NCBI RefSeq assembly: GCF_029784155.1 | Contig: NC_073693.1 | Span: 313,635,304 to 313,699,303 of the forward strand | Origin: Uranotaenia lowii | Taxonomy: Eukaryota > Arthropoda > Insecta > Diptera > Culicidae | Length of the DNA stretch: 64,000 nt | Direction of reading: 5' to 3' | In this document: positions 12,774 through 25,029 of the stretch, in pieces | How positions within the stretch are numbered: the stretch's first letter is position 1 | Layout: the number at the start of each line of letters is the position of its first letter | The notes under the pieces: model-generated | Databases searched by the model: none | Told to the model about the DNA's origin: nothing | What the model saw: only the letters and a program-made list of their open reading frames with translations | Position numbers and translations under genes: made by a program

Positions 12774-14069
12774 TGAGTTAAAACAGAACAAGTTATTGTA
12801 CTGAAGGCACGTCACGAAATTTAAAGTTATTTCTGAACCATTCTTTAGGGGCTTCAAATTTTATGTACACTTTTGAAAGTGATATTTTGTTATTTCGACT
12901 TTTTCATTCATAAATTTTCAGTTTCGTTTCCTAACTTTTTCCTTATTTTGACTGGCACTTTAACAAAAATATATTTACGAATTATACGTTGAAATAACTA
13001 CTGTTTCTCATGTATGTATGTATGTATGTAGATAATCCACCATGGGTGCACGGATTCACCGCAGTTTCGCCAACGTATGCACTAAATTGCATTCTTTAGA
13101 TTATAAGTTCGGCCAATCTTCAATGCAAATTAGCACATACCCGACACCATGGCTTCGTGTGAACTGTCATGTTATGAATGAATTTCGTGTATGTGTATGT
13201 CTTATTTGTAGAACGAGCAAACAGTTTCGCAACCGTATAAAATTCATAACATTTTCAGTACTATGAATCTTCGACAGGTATTCCGCATACGTGTAGATAC
13301 CTGCCCAGCTGGCAACTGATTGAACGTTCTTATATCATATGATCAAAAAATAAAATAGTTATACAACAGAATAATCTCACCTTTATACCAAACTTACCTC
13401 AAGACACACTAAGCTTACCTTTAGCTGTAACTGACTTTAACCAGTATCATAGCCATATTCATTTCCATCTGATCTAAAATAAACAAATTTTGAAGTATTT
13501 AAAAATTGCGAAGCAAAATATTTGAATTTTAAGTACAAAAACTAGGAACAGTAAACATGACCACGTTCTACTAATAATAATTCAAGAAAATTGTATTGTT
13601 AGAATAATTTAATGTAAATAGTGAGATTCTCTGGAAAGAGAATCTGCACAATTTTTAAGTATACTAATAACTGAAACTGTAAATTCCATGAATATCTGAA
13701 AATAAAAGAATCCGTTGCTGAGGTGAATATTTCAGGCGATGTTCAAGTCGATAGCTGGAAATGGAATAAATCACCATAATTCAACATGAAAAATTTAAAA
13801 AATCCAACAACAACACATCGGGGGGACTCAAATTGGCGTCCCAGTTTGTTTGAAGAATGAAGATCCTTATTGATGTTCCTAAAATATTGTATGTAAAACA
13901 AACCGCTGCATATGAAATGTTGATAATATGAAATGATATAATATAGAATGAATATCATACAATGCAATATTAAAATAATATAATATACATATAAGCAGGA
14001 ACTGCTAAAAAATAATATATAAGACGTCCTGAATAAAGATTATAACTTATCTACATATTTTTATTTTAT

Positions 14070-16029
14070 ACTAGCTGACCCGGTGTGCTTTGCTACACCT
14101 TCCAAAATCAAATGATTTTTTCAAAAATTATTCAAATTTTTATTGTTTTATTGGCATTATAACATAATTCATAAGCAACCGCTATAAAATGGGAGCTGCA
14201 GCTGGAGTTTCGAATTGCAACACAAAGATAACTTAAACTAATATTCTGAATCTTGCTCTATAAATTTGTGTAAAAGATCTGACAATTTTGATCTGTCTGG
14301 AGGGTCTCAAATTAATCGTACCCAAACAATCTAACTTATAAAATATGATTGTGTTTGCTTGATATTCTCTGGATTTATGCTAAAAACTGATAAGCCTCCC
14401 CTCTCCTTCCCTTCACCCCCTGCTGAATGGAGGTCGTGGTCTTTAATAATCATACCCATTATTTCGTGTCCAAAAATCCTCTTATATCAAATTATAACTT
14501 TATTGGTTGATAAGTTTTTAAGCTTTACAACATAATGTAAAAGGAGCCTTATTTCTTCCCCTCTCTACACTGTAAAGCGTAAGGGTCTATAACATTCGTA
14601 GAAACATATCTCGTAACCAAGTACCTTTCCATGCCATATTTATTTCCATGTGTTGGTTTTGTTTGCATAAATTTAGAACTTATGCTAACAAAAGTGTATT
14701 GGCCTCAACTCCCTCCTCCTAGGTACCTACTCACTGAAAGGAGGATGGTGTGTCAGATATTCATAGAATCATAGCAAAATGATTTTTCATGTTATGTTTT
14801 GTCAATTTCTCGGATTTAATAAAAAAAAAAGCTAAATGTAAGTCTTCTCTTCCCTTCCTATATTCCCAATTTTATCATCCTACTGCAAGAAAGGTATTGC
14901 TTCACAAAGAAAAAATATTTCTCGTACTCAAATTCTTTTTGATGCCAAATTTAGTTTCATTTGCTCAATTAATTCTCGAATTATGCAAAAAAAATGTATG
15001 GAAGCCCCCCTGTATATCTTTCCGCTGAAAAAAAGTTGGGGCTTAAATTTATAGTAGAAACATTTCTCGTATCCAAAAACCCTCACATGTCAAATATGGT
15101 TCAATTTGCTCGATCAACTCTCCAGTTATACTGAAAACTGTAATAGAGACCTCTCCTCCCTCTTTTCATCCACATCTTTGAAGGAGTGAGGGATTCCAAA
15201 TATTCATAGAAGCATTTCTCGTACCCAAATTTCGTTCCATGCCAAATTTGGTTCCATTTGCTGTTGTAGTTCTTGAGTTATGCAGTAAAAATTGTATGAA
15301 ACTCCCCTCCTTCTTTCCTTTCTCCCCTCTGGAAGAAGGAAGGGGCCTCAAACAATCATTAGAACATGTCACGTTCCCAAATATCCGCCCATGCCAAATT
15401 TGGTTCAATTTGCTTAATTAGTTTTTGAGTAATGTAAAAAATTATAAAAAAGGCCCCCTCCCCCCTTTATATCTCCCTACTGGAAAGAGGGAGGAGTCTC
15501 AAATAATCATAGAAATATTTTTCGTATCCAAATACCCTCCCATGCCAAATTTGGTTCCATTTGCTTTAATAGTTTTTGAGTTATGTAAAAAAAATATGAA
15601 AGAGGACCCTCCCCCTTTATACTGGAAAGAGGGAGGGGTCTCAAATAATCATTGAAGTATTTTTCGTATCCAAATACCTTCCCGTGCCAAATTTGGTTCC
15701 AATATCTTGATTAGTTTTCGAGTTATATGAAAAATTGTAAGATAGCCCCCCTCCCCCCTTCCTATCACCCCACTGAGAGGGGGGAGGGATGCCTGATATT
15801 CATAGAAATATTCCTCGTTCCCAAATACCACCCCATGCCAAATTTGATACCATTTGCTTGATGGGTTCTCGAGTTATGCAAAAAATTGACTTTTGTTTGG
15901 GAGGCCCCTCCCCCCCTTCATGAGAGAGGGAGGGGTCTCAAACCACAATAGGAACCTTCCCCTACCTCCAATACCCTCACCTGCCTAGTTTCACGCAAAT
16001 CGGTTCAGTAGTTTCCGAGTCTATAGGGA

Positions 16030-16082
<53 letters not shown>

Positions 16083-16104
16083 AATTCATTTTTATATATA
16101 TAGA
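14070..16104 (+). mobile_element. microsatellite-tailed mini-me-like element, copy 3 (best preserved)
   Basis: Begins ACTAGCTGACCCGGTGTG and ends with a GACA microsatellite (about 16029-16083) followed by TTTTTATATATATAGAA. The body has about ten blocks of roughly 100-150 bp, each with CATGCCAAATTTGGTTCC, a CTCGAGTTATG-type segment and an imperfect hairpin of a C-rich (CCCCCTCCCCCCTT) and a G-rich (GAGGGGGGAGGG) arm. No protein is encoded. The repeated hairpin blocks set it apart from a simple MITE. Confidence 0.7.
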
Positions 16105-18660
16105 ATGGCAGTAACGATGACCTAGTTATCTGAAAAATGAAAAAGTATTACTAAGAATTCATGAAAAATTGCCAGGTATTTCCAAATCGCTAAACTGACT
16201 TAAGGTGTGAAATTTATGATAAAATTGATAGAACATATTATGTGACATGAAAATATACTGATATATACAATTTATGTTTTATAAAAACGCTATTTGATAC
16301 ATAAACAAGGGAGCAAAAAATAGTTGCGCCCGTAAATTCTGTTCTACAATAGATTCTATAAATAAAAGTGATTCGCCTCAGCTTAAAATTCCTATAAAAT
16401 TAACTAAATTTAGCGCATAACCCTAAGGATTACCGATGAACCATTACTCCTTGTGCTTTTAAGCAGCAATGACAGATGATGCTGAAAAAATCATACTACT
16501 TAGATGATATAAAAAAAAAGTGTTTGCATTGTGAATTGTTTTCTTATGAAATAAGAAGAACTCTTTTATGTACAAAATAGATTGAAAATGTTTAAGAGCA
16601 AAGAGTTTAAGAGTTTTGAGCAAACATCATCTGAGAAAAAATCCAAAATACATGTTAAATGAATGTGGGCTGAAACTGAAAAGAATTGTATAATATATTA
16701 TAAGTATGATTGTGTATATTAAAGAAATTATTTGTTCACCTGAAAAATAAAAACAATCAATCAAAAAGTGACATAATATGATATACAATCGATATAATCA
16801 ATTACATAAATTCAGCAGTTCCTCAAGTTTTCCGCATTCAGACTGATAATTCTGTAACTAATATGATTATGTTCCCCAATTGACTGACTTAAAAAAAAAT
16901 TATAAAATGAAATTATACACATATAATTAACACTATGCTACCATAAATATAAATCATAATTCAAATTGAAAAAATATTAAAGTATATTTCGCAACTGGTT
17001 TGATGATTATATTTATTTCCTTTACATAAATATACTCATTCAATTTGTTAGAGTTGAATCTATATTTTTTTCTTGTGACGTTCTGAAAGTGAGATGATAT
17101 AGAATGATAAAATGTAATATAAAATGAAATCATAAATTATAACATTATTAACTAGAGTATAATGTAATAAAACGTAGTGTATGAAAATATAATGTAATAT
17201 AAGATGGTACAGTAAGGGAAAGAATAATACAAAAAGAAAAAGAACAGTATAAAAATACCAGTTGGTGTTTTAAATCAAAATAATAAATTGAATATTAAAA
17301 CGAAGAAAATCATAAAATGATGTTAATGTTTGAACTATCATTGAAAGAATAATGAACGATATTATAAACAAATGTTCATGAACATATGTAGAATGATGAC
17401 TGTTATCCAAATGTATTAAATAATATATCATCAGAAATTAACGAAATTTAAACATTCTCTGAAAACAAAAAGGTTTGTTTACATTTTTATGTGGTCTCAT
17501 ATTTGAAGACTGATTTTATTTCTAGGAACTAATAATTTGAGCAATTTACAAATTTTAAATATTGAAATCCATTTTAGGTTAATTATAAAAAGGAATATTC
17601 TCATTTCACGGTGAAAGTACTAATCTTCAAAAATATAAATAATCAAATTAATGACGATTATCTGTTCATGTGGGTGAACTGACGATCTGAAACGAAAACT
17701 GAAATTTAAAGCAATACATTTACAGGGAACATAGATTTTTATCACCCTGTACTAAAAAAAAACTGTTCAAATTCAAATAATAACTACGAAATTTTCCAAT
17801 GCTTTCTTGTGCTTTTATAAAATTAAGATAATCACAGAATATCGAATTAAGGTATCAAACGAAATGAAACTACGAAAATATAATAAGAATAAAAAGCTAA
17901 ACAATTTGTATATTGAGAATCTAATTCAAATACTTATATTTTTTATTCATACTATCTATGTAATAATTTTAATATATTGTTTTGCAGATAGCCGAACCAA
18001 CGATAGCTTAAATTATCAAAACTTAAATTAGAAGAAAAAGATTTAATTGAATTATTGTTCTGCGGAAAAGAAAAAACCATGATGTCTCATTCATTTAAGT
18101 TTTTCTAACAACAATACCAGTTTTAGCTATGATCCAAACCTACAAAAAGCGCCATCTCTATCTATTTTTTGTGCCTTTTCAAGCTTGATTTGTATACAAG
18201 ATTTTGTATAGTGGACTTCCCTTTCCATGCACTGCGTGAAATATTTCATTTCGAGCAGTTTTATATGAAGCTGTCAAAATCCAAATGAAATGTTAAGAAA
18301 TCGATTAAAATAATAATTTTATCAAAAGAAATCTATAAATTTATCACTATATCAATAAATTGAATTGATTAACTTATCTTCAAATCCGCAACCTTATTTT
18401 ATTGTCCATCGTAAGGCGCCTCTGCGGGAAAGCTTGTTTGATGGGCCCGGGGGCAGAGCACTAGCAGTCTTCCTTCACCCAATATTTTCGAAGGAAATCA
18501 TACATTAAACACATTATTACGGCCCAACTTCACACTCCCACCATAGAAAAACTTTTAACACAACACTTAGTTCAAAATACAACAAATAAGATCCCTTCTT
18601 TCAATGAAATTTAAGAAAAAAATACTGCTACAACTCAATTCAATAACTTCACTCTGGCAG
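16105..18660. other. very AT-rich DNA, no gene seen
   Basis: Dominated by ATATAAT-type simple sequence. 18400-18530 is richer in GC (GGCGCC, GGGCCCGGGGGCAG) and may be a remnant of an exon or transposon, but I could not identify it. Confidence 0.45.
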
Positions 18661-18888
18661 TGCTGCCACTCTCGTTGAAATAACTACTGTTTCTCATTGA
18701 TTTTTATTTGAAGATGCCCCATTATTTTAATTTCATTTAATTTGGTTTTTTTTTATTTAAAAATAACGAACTTATTAAAAAATCAACTTAATTATGTTCA
18801 ATTTGTACAAAATCCGACCATCTGGAGGGTTAAAACTGCTTTCAAAGTATAAATTCTCTAATAAAATTTTACAAAAAAATCAAACTTT

Positions 18889-19069
18889 GTGACGTGAATT
18901 CACTGATTTGCGCTGTTGTAACTCAGCTGGATTCAAAAAGAATTCTTTGAAATTTAGTGTCTTAGAATGGTCAAAATTGTCATTTTAAAAGAAGATCTTT
19001 TTTGGATATAAAATGTCATAGTTTTCCCGTGAAATAAAAAAGTTTCCTTTTTTTGTGACGTGAATTCAC
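18889..19069 (+). repeat. about 168-bp-period motif GTGACGTGAATTCAC, locus 2
   Basis: Two exact copies of GTGACGTGAATTCAC at 18889 and 19055, each followed by an ATTTGCG-type sequence. AATAACTACTGTTTCTCAT also occurs upstream here (about 18680) and at about 12990, linking this locus to 12.4-13.0 kb. Confidence 0.55.
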
Positions 19070-19438
19070 TCATTTGCGACTGTTTTTGTTAGCTTTTTTT
19101 TTTAAACAACACCATTGGATATAAACCAATTTTTTTTCTACACAATTAAGCATGTTGGCTTCACAACGTAGCAAAAATTTCCAGAACCAATCAATCCATA
19201 TATTTTAATTCATTACTTTGTGAATGTTGTCAACATTTACACTTTTTCTGACAAAAAAAATTTTTTTTTTCAAAAATATATAAAACATGTTGAAAAATTT
19301 ATTTCTTTTTTTTCCGTTAGTTTTTAGTGATTTGAAATATCAAAGTAATTAACAAGTTTGAGATTTTTTTGATACGCGAACGGATAAAAATCAATTGTAA
19401 GAAGTGGAATGTGGCAAATGTAAAAGGAAATGATCAGT

Positions 19439-19604
19439 GGCTCCAGAGAGTATTCCCACATATGGCATCAAAGTACAACAGGTAAGGAGACCAAATTTGC
19501 TTATCGAATACTTAGCATTTTTTTCAGGTGGCTTACGATTCATTTGGATTTATTTACTTATCTCCAGGTAAAAAATGGGATTTTCTTTTGAACTCTCTGG
19601 AGCC
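19439..19604. repeat. inverted GGCTCCAGAGAG-bounded unit, copy 2
   Basis: Ends GGCTCCAGAGAG and CTCTCTGGAGCC are a perfect 12-bp inverted repeat. The interior shares TTTCAGGTRGCTT with the copy at 11758 but is otherwise diverged. Confidence 0.5.
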
Positions 19605-20248
19605 ATCATCAAGTTTCTATTTTAAATTTTCCATTTTTTTTTCAATAAAAAAACATGAAGTTCCTTCAAACCATACAGTTAATATGAATAATTTGCTCAA
19701 GTAAATTGATGAAATAAATCCTTGATTACTCCTGGGACACAAATTTCTGGCACCTTTCTATTCCTTCTATGCACAAAATGCATTGAACAAAATTTTTGCA
19801 CATCTGGGCTTCAATCTTTCTTCCAAAGCTTACCTATCCCGTCTGAATAAAACCTACTGTACGGAGGTAATCCTCAAATGTATCGATTCCGATTTCTGCC
19901 AAACACAACGAAAAGGCACGCACCCACAAAGAGCATCCACAAAAAGGCCGGCACTCAAAGGGATGCACCACCTTTGCTCGATTCAGTAACGACCAAGAAA
20001 AAGCTTTCACACAGAGGCTTCGATTTGTTGCTCAGCTCAGTGTCCGCAACTGACTTTCCAGATTGGTTTGGGTGATCTGATCCTATGCTGGCAACATCTA
20101 ACTCCCACTCAGCAGCCGGTAGCCCGAATCTATAAGCATTGAAATCATTTATTTATCCGATGGTCACAATCGGATCGGTCCAAAGCTACGAGGGGTGTCG
20201 CTTTTTACTACGTCCACAGAAGGTCGCTTGGAGCGGTAGATGAATGAA
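19605..20248. other. unique, more GC-balanced DNA, no gene assigned
   Basis: Two overlapping 65-68-codon ORFs lie at 19783-20075 in different frames, without recognisable domains. The sequence ends exactly at the TIR element that follows. Confidence 0.35.
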
Positions 20249-20844
20249 CCCAACTAACATGAAATCGTAATAGAAATGATAATCCAAATCGAATATTAAG
20301 ACATTTTCAATAACTATCGTAAACACGTTGGTATTTAGTGATTTTCTATCATTCATTTACGACCAGCTTTGCCCAAAAAAAAATTGAATCGGATAGCAGT
20401 TTAATCAATTCGTAAATATGTCTCCAAAAAGTAGAGAATATGCTCATTCGACATTTACGATTTGAGTGAACTGATTTACGATAAATGGGCGGTCCTTCAA
20501 TTGACACTCTCTCCGGTTTCTTCCTTTGACCGGTTCGTAAAACGAAAATATAACTTATAGAGCTATAGCGTGGATCATATCATCTGATAAGTTGGCATCG
20601 TGGTAAGATACCGGACTGCGAACTCGGAGGACTGAAGTTCAAATCTCGGTCGAGGAAATTGGTTTTTCGTTTATTTTGTTTTTTATTGGAAAATTGAATC
20701 TCTGGAATCTTCATTGTAGGTATATTGCCTCCACTTTTGTAGCTATATGCTATTTTGGTAAGTTTAATACAATCTTTTTATCTGGTATATTTGTTTGAAT
20801 AATTTTGTTGTTCCTGCGTTATACCTTCATAAATGTTTGCTGGG
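20249..20844. mobile_element. TIR element with internal tRNA-like domain, copy A (596 bp)
   Basis: Ends CCCAACTAACAT and ATGTTTGCTGGG match the perfect 12-bp inverted ends CCCAGCAAACAT / ATGTTTGCTGGG of the copy at 53266-53850, and the two are alignable over their whole length. No transposase is encoded. The target duplication is unclear here, whereas TA flanks the other copy. It carries a tRNA-like segment at 20590-20657 in its middle. Confidence 0.75.
20590..20657 (+). ncRNA. tRNA-like domain inside TIR element, copy A
   Basis: The segment has an A-box-like TGGCATCGTGGTAAGAT and a decayed B-box AGTTCAAATCT at tRNA-like spacing, with an anticodon-arm-like stretch between them. It is preserved in the second copy (53594-53660), so it is part of the element and not a chance insertion. 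A mature functional tRNA is unlikely. Confidence 0.45.
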
Positions 20845-21616
20845 AACTGTCTGGATTAGAATCAGAAGAAGGGTTCACAAATCTTTACATATAATAATTC
20901 AAAAAGAATCACTTCTCAGAATAAAATTTATCAACTTTATTTATTTAAATGTGTTAGGTTTATTCTTATATGATTCAATTTTTTCCTGAAATTTGAATCT
21001 ATCCATTGAAAGCCAACCCAAAATTGGTTCGAATACACCTGGAGCTAAGTTTTCCGTTGGAATCAACAGAGTTTCCAATCACTTGTACTCACCGCTCTGA
21101 AAACCGATAGGTACACACCATGCCGGATTGGTTGTGTTTTGTCTTTTGTGGACTCTGTGGATGGGTGGGGTTGGTTTGGAAATCGAAACTGCATTTTCGA
21201 CGGGATCAGATTTGGGATTTGTGCTGTGTTTTTCGATCCAAACATTGTGCAACTTGTTGAGTAAGGCTAGATATCAGTGCAGTGTGTTGACTGCATCGAC
21301 TGCACAGGTTAACAGCAGCCAAGTGCGGTAAATTAAGTTCAACCCCGAATAGAAGAACCCCACTTTTGGATTGATTTTTTGGCATTCGAATTTGATTAAA
21401 TTGGTCGGCGACCCAAAAAATGAGACCCAAAAAATGTCTCTGTTACTTTGGATGGTAGGCCAATTGCATTTCTATGTATATTTGACAAATGAGATTTATT
21501 TTTGATTGATGGTATTGAATTAAAGGAAATTCTGGGGAAAGTTTTCTTGGCATTATAATGAAAATTAATTCATCAAGCAGACAGGCAGATGAAACGAGGA
21601 AGAGGGAAGAAAAAAA
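20845..21616. other. no gene seen
   Basis: Mixed unique sequence with 60-75-codon ORFs on both strands (21063-21430) that overlap each other and show no family features. Confidence 0.4.
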
Positions 21617-22090
21617 TAGATGAAAAAAGAAGGAAGAAGGAAGAAGGAAGAAGGAAGAAGGAAGAAGGAAGAAGGAAGAAGGAAGAAGGAAGAAGGAAGA
21701 AGGAAGAAGGAAGAAGGAAGAAGGAAGAAGGAAGAAGGAAGAAGGAAGAAGAAAGAAGGAAGAAGGAAGAAGGAAGAAGGAAGAAGGAAAAAGGGAGAAG
21801 GGAGAAGGGAGAAGGGAGAAGGGAGAAGGGAGAAGGGAGAAGGGAGAAGGGAGAAGGGAGAAGGGAGAAGGGAGAAGGGAGAAGGGAGAAGGGAGAAGGG
21901 AGAAGGGAGAAGGGAGAAGGGAGAAGGGAGAAGGGAGAAGGGAGAAGAAAGAAGGGAGAAGGGAGAAGGGAGAAGGGAGAAGGGAGAAGGGAGAAGGGAG
22001 AAGGGAGAAGAAAGAAGGAAGAAGAAAGAAGAAAGAAGAAAGAAGGAAGAAGGAAGAAGGAAGAAGGAAGAAGGGAGAAAAAAAAAGAGA
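21617..22090 (+). repeat. homopurine 7-bp satellite (GGAAGAA)n / (GGGAGAA)n
   Basis: About 470 bp of uninterrupted purine on the plus strand. Outer blocks are GGAAGAA; the core (about 21790-22006) is GGGAGAA with one GAAAGAA interruption. The variant blocks are arranged nearly symmetrically. Long ORFs in both strands (RRKKEEG and LLPSSFF repeats) come from the 21-bp coding period and are not genes. Confidence 0.95.
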
Positions 22091-22502
22091 AGGCAGTAAT
22101 AAATAGGGACGTATAAAAACATTTTTGAAACTAGGCCAACTGAAAATCATCAAGTTGCATCCTGTCAAAAATTTGTGTACTATCATTTTATTTTTTTATG
22201 AATGGTAGCGAAAGGTTTTTACATCCAGGCGCATGCGTCACATTTTGGCAAAGAAGTTTTCAGCGAACAGTATTCATCCGTTGCTCTCGTGAGTTACCGT
22301 TGTTATGCTTACCTTCCGGTGATGGGTAAGCACCGCAGGGTTGCTTCTGAACTCATTCCAATTTTTTTTTGAGGAGAGAATAACAACAAAGATCGATTGC
22401 ATTTGTGAAAACAAACTTCACAGATTTGGCCTGGAGTCGAACACAAAGGGAAACAACTTGTTCTCCAATTGAAAGAAGTCGTTTTGAATAATCCGTTGCA
22501 AA

Positions 22503-24832
22503 TTGTACAAAAATTTCAAATTGTAAAATAGTGAAAATTGTCAAAATTATCTAAATTGTCAAAATTGAAAAGATTGTAAAAGTTGTCAAAATTGTCAAAT
22601 TTGTCAAATTTTGTCGAAGTTGTCTAAACTGTCAAAATTGTCAAAATTGTCAAAATTGTCAAAATTGTCAAAATTGTCAAAAATGTCAAAATTGTCAAAA
22701 TTGTCAAAATTGTCAAAATTGTCAAAATTGTCAAAATTGTCGAAATTGTCAAAGTTGCCAAAATTGAAAACATTCTCAAAATTGTCAAAATTGTCAAAAT
22801 TGACAAAATTGTCAAAATTGTCAAAATTGTCAAAATTGTCAAAATTGTCAAAATTGTCAAAATTGTCAAAATTGTCAAAATTATCAAAATTGTCAAAATT
22901 GTCAAAACTGTCGAAATTGTCAAAATTGTCAAAATTGTCAAAATTGTCAAAATTGTCAAAATTGTCAAAATTGTCGAAATTGTCAAAATTTTCAAAATTG
23001 TCAAAATTGTCAAAATTTTCAAAATTGTCAAAATTGACAAAATTGTCAAAATTGTCAAAATTGTCAAAATTGTCAAAATTGTCAAAATTGTCAAAATTGT
23101 TAAAATTGTCAAAATTTTCAAAATTGTCAAAATTGTCAAAATTGTCAAAATTGTCAAATTGTCAAAATTGTCAAAATTGTCAAAATTGTCAAAATTGTCA
23201 AAATTGTCAAAATTGTCAAAACTGTCAAAATTGTCAAAATTGACAAAATTGTCAAATTGTCAAAATTGTCAAAATTGTCAAAATTGTCAAAATTGTCAAA
23301 ATTGTCAAAATTGTCAAAATTGTCAAAATTGTCAAAATTGTCAAAATTGTCAAAATTGTCAAAAATGCCAAAATTGTCAAAATTGTCAAAATTTTCAAAA
23401 TTGTCAAAATTGTCAAAATTGTCAAAATTGTCAAAATTGTCAAAATTGTCAAAATTGTCAAAATTGTCAAAATTGTCAAAATTGTCAAAATTGTCAAAAT
23501 TGTCAAAATTGTCAAAATTGTCAAAATTGTCAAAAATGTCAAATTTGTCAAAAATGTCAAATTTGTCAAAATTGTCAAAATTGTCAAAATTGTCAAAATT
23601 GTCAAAATTGTCAAAATTGTCAAAATTGTCAAAATTGACAAAATTGTCCAAATTGTCAAAATTGTCAAAATTGTCAAAATTGTCAAAATTGTCAAAATTG
23701 TCAAAATTGTCAAAATTGTCAAAATTGTCAAAATTGTCAAAATTGTCAAAATTGTCAAAATTGTCAAAATTGTCAAAATTGTCAAAATTGTCAAAATTGT
23801 CAAAATTGTCAAAATTGTCAAAATTGTCAAAATTGTCAAAATTGTCAAAATTGTCAAAATTGTCAAAATTGTCAAAATTGTCAAAATTGTCAAAATTGTC
23901 AAAATTGTCAAAATTGTCAAAATTGTCAAAATTGTCAAAATTGTCAAAATTGTCAAAATTGTCAAAATTGTCAAAATTGTCAAAATTGTCAAAATTGTCA
24001 AAATTGTCAAAATTGTCAAAATTGTCAAAATGGTCAAAATTGTCAAAATTGTCAAAATTGTCAAAATTGTCAAAATTGTCAAAATTGTCAAAATTGTCAA
24101 AATTGTCAAAATTGTCAAAATTGTCAAAATTGTCAAAATTGTCAAAATTGTCAAAATTGTCAAAATTGTCAAAATTGTCAAAATTGTCGAAATTGCCAAA
24201 ATTGACAAAATTGTCAAAATTGTCAAAATTGTAAAAATGGTCAAATTTGTCAAACTTGTCAAAATTGTCAAAATTGTCAAAATTATCAAAATTGTCAAAT
24301 TGTCAAAATTGTCAAAATTGTCAAAATTGTCAAAATTGTCAAAATTGTCAAAATTGTCAAAATTGTCAAATTGTCAAAATTGTCAAAATTGTCAAAATTG
24401 ACAAAAATGTGAAAATTGTCAAAATTGTCAAAATTGTCAAAACTATCAAAATTGTCGAAATTGTCAAAATTGTCAAAATTGTCAAAATCGTCAAAATTGT
24501 CAAAATTGTCAAAATTGTCAAAATTGTCAAAATTGTCAAAATTGTCAAAATTGTCAAAATTGTCAAAATTGTCAAAATAGTCAAAATTGTCAAAATTGTC
24601 AAAATTGTCAAAATTGTCAAAATTGTCAAAATTGTCAAAATTGTCAAAATTGTCAAAATTGTCAAAATTGTCAAAATTGTCAAAATTGTCAAAATTGTCA
24701 AAATTGTCAAAATTGTCAAAATTGTCAAAATTGTCAAAATTGTCAAAATTGTCAAAATTGTCAAAATAGTCAAAATTGTCAAAATTGTCAAAATTGTCAA
24801 AATTGTCAAAATTGTCAAAATTGTCAAAATTG
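22503..24832 (+). repeat. 9-bp satellite (TTGTCAAAA)n, left block
   Basis: About 250 units of TTGTCAAAA with sparse variants (TTGTCGAAA, TTTTCAAAA, TTGACAAAA). The edges are diverged (22503-22620). Occasional 8-bp units (for example near 23154, 23250, 24297 and 24368) shift phase. Since 9 is a multiple of 3, all frames stay open and give long artificial ORFs (KLS, NCQ, KIV, FDN, LTI repeats). Confidence 0.97.
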
Positions 24833-24919
24833 GAATATTGTTTATCGCCGCGCTTTAATGTAATTTGAATCATCGACGTTTTTCGGCGGATTTTAGAATC
24901 AAAAACGTTATTACCAGTT

Positions 24920-24966
24920 GTCCAGACGTTTCGAGCTACTATGGCTTTCGCTCCTCTTCAGTGGAC
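24920..24966 (-). ncRNA. hammerhead ribozyme (type I, minimal stem III), left Penelope copy
   Basis: Reverse complement of the motif at 27641-27687 with identical core: stem I GTCCA/TGGAC, CTGAAGA, stem II GAGC/GCTC, GAAA, and cleavage triplet GTC. It lies downstream of the minus-strand GIY-YIG ORF, where Penelope-like elements are known to carry hammerheads. Confidence 0.8.
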
Positions 24967-25029
24967 ACTAAAATTATATTTTAAGCAATGAGTTTTTATC
25001 TTAATTTACAATATTTAAAATCTTACAAA

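Larger units (their letters stand above)
10989..14069. other. AT-rich DNA without a supported gene
   Basis: Contains a GGCTCCAGA-bounded unit (11758-11944), a 168-bp-period motif array (12416-12773) and a short GTAT microsatellite (13009-13031). ORFs of 60-75 codons here show no coding features. Confidence 0.45.

Noticed and set aside
19481..19528. Possible mini-intron (GTAAGG ... TTTTTTTCAG)
   Set aside because: It would be only about 46 nt, below the usual minimum, with no coding exons on either side.
21443..22186. Up to 247-codon ORFs with LLPSSFF or RRKKEEG repeats
   Set aside because: Products of a 7-bp purine satellite read at a 21-bp period; no conserved ends or domains.
22611..24858. 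Long ORFs with KLS, NCQ, KIV, LTI and FDN repeats on both strands
   Set aside because: They come from a 9-bp non-coding satellite whose unit length is a multiple of 3; all frames are open and no unique sequence is encoded.
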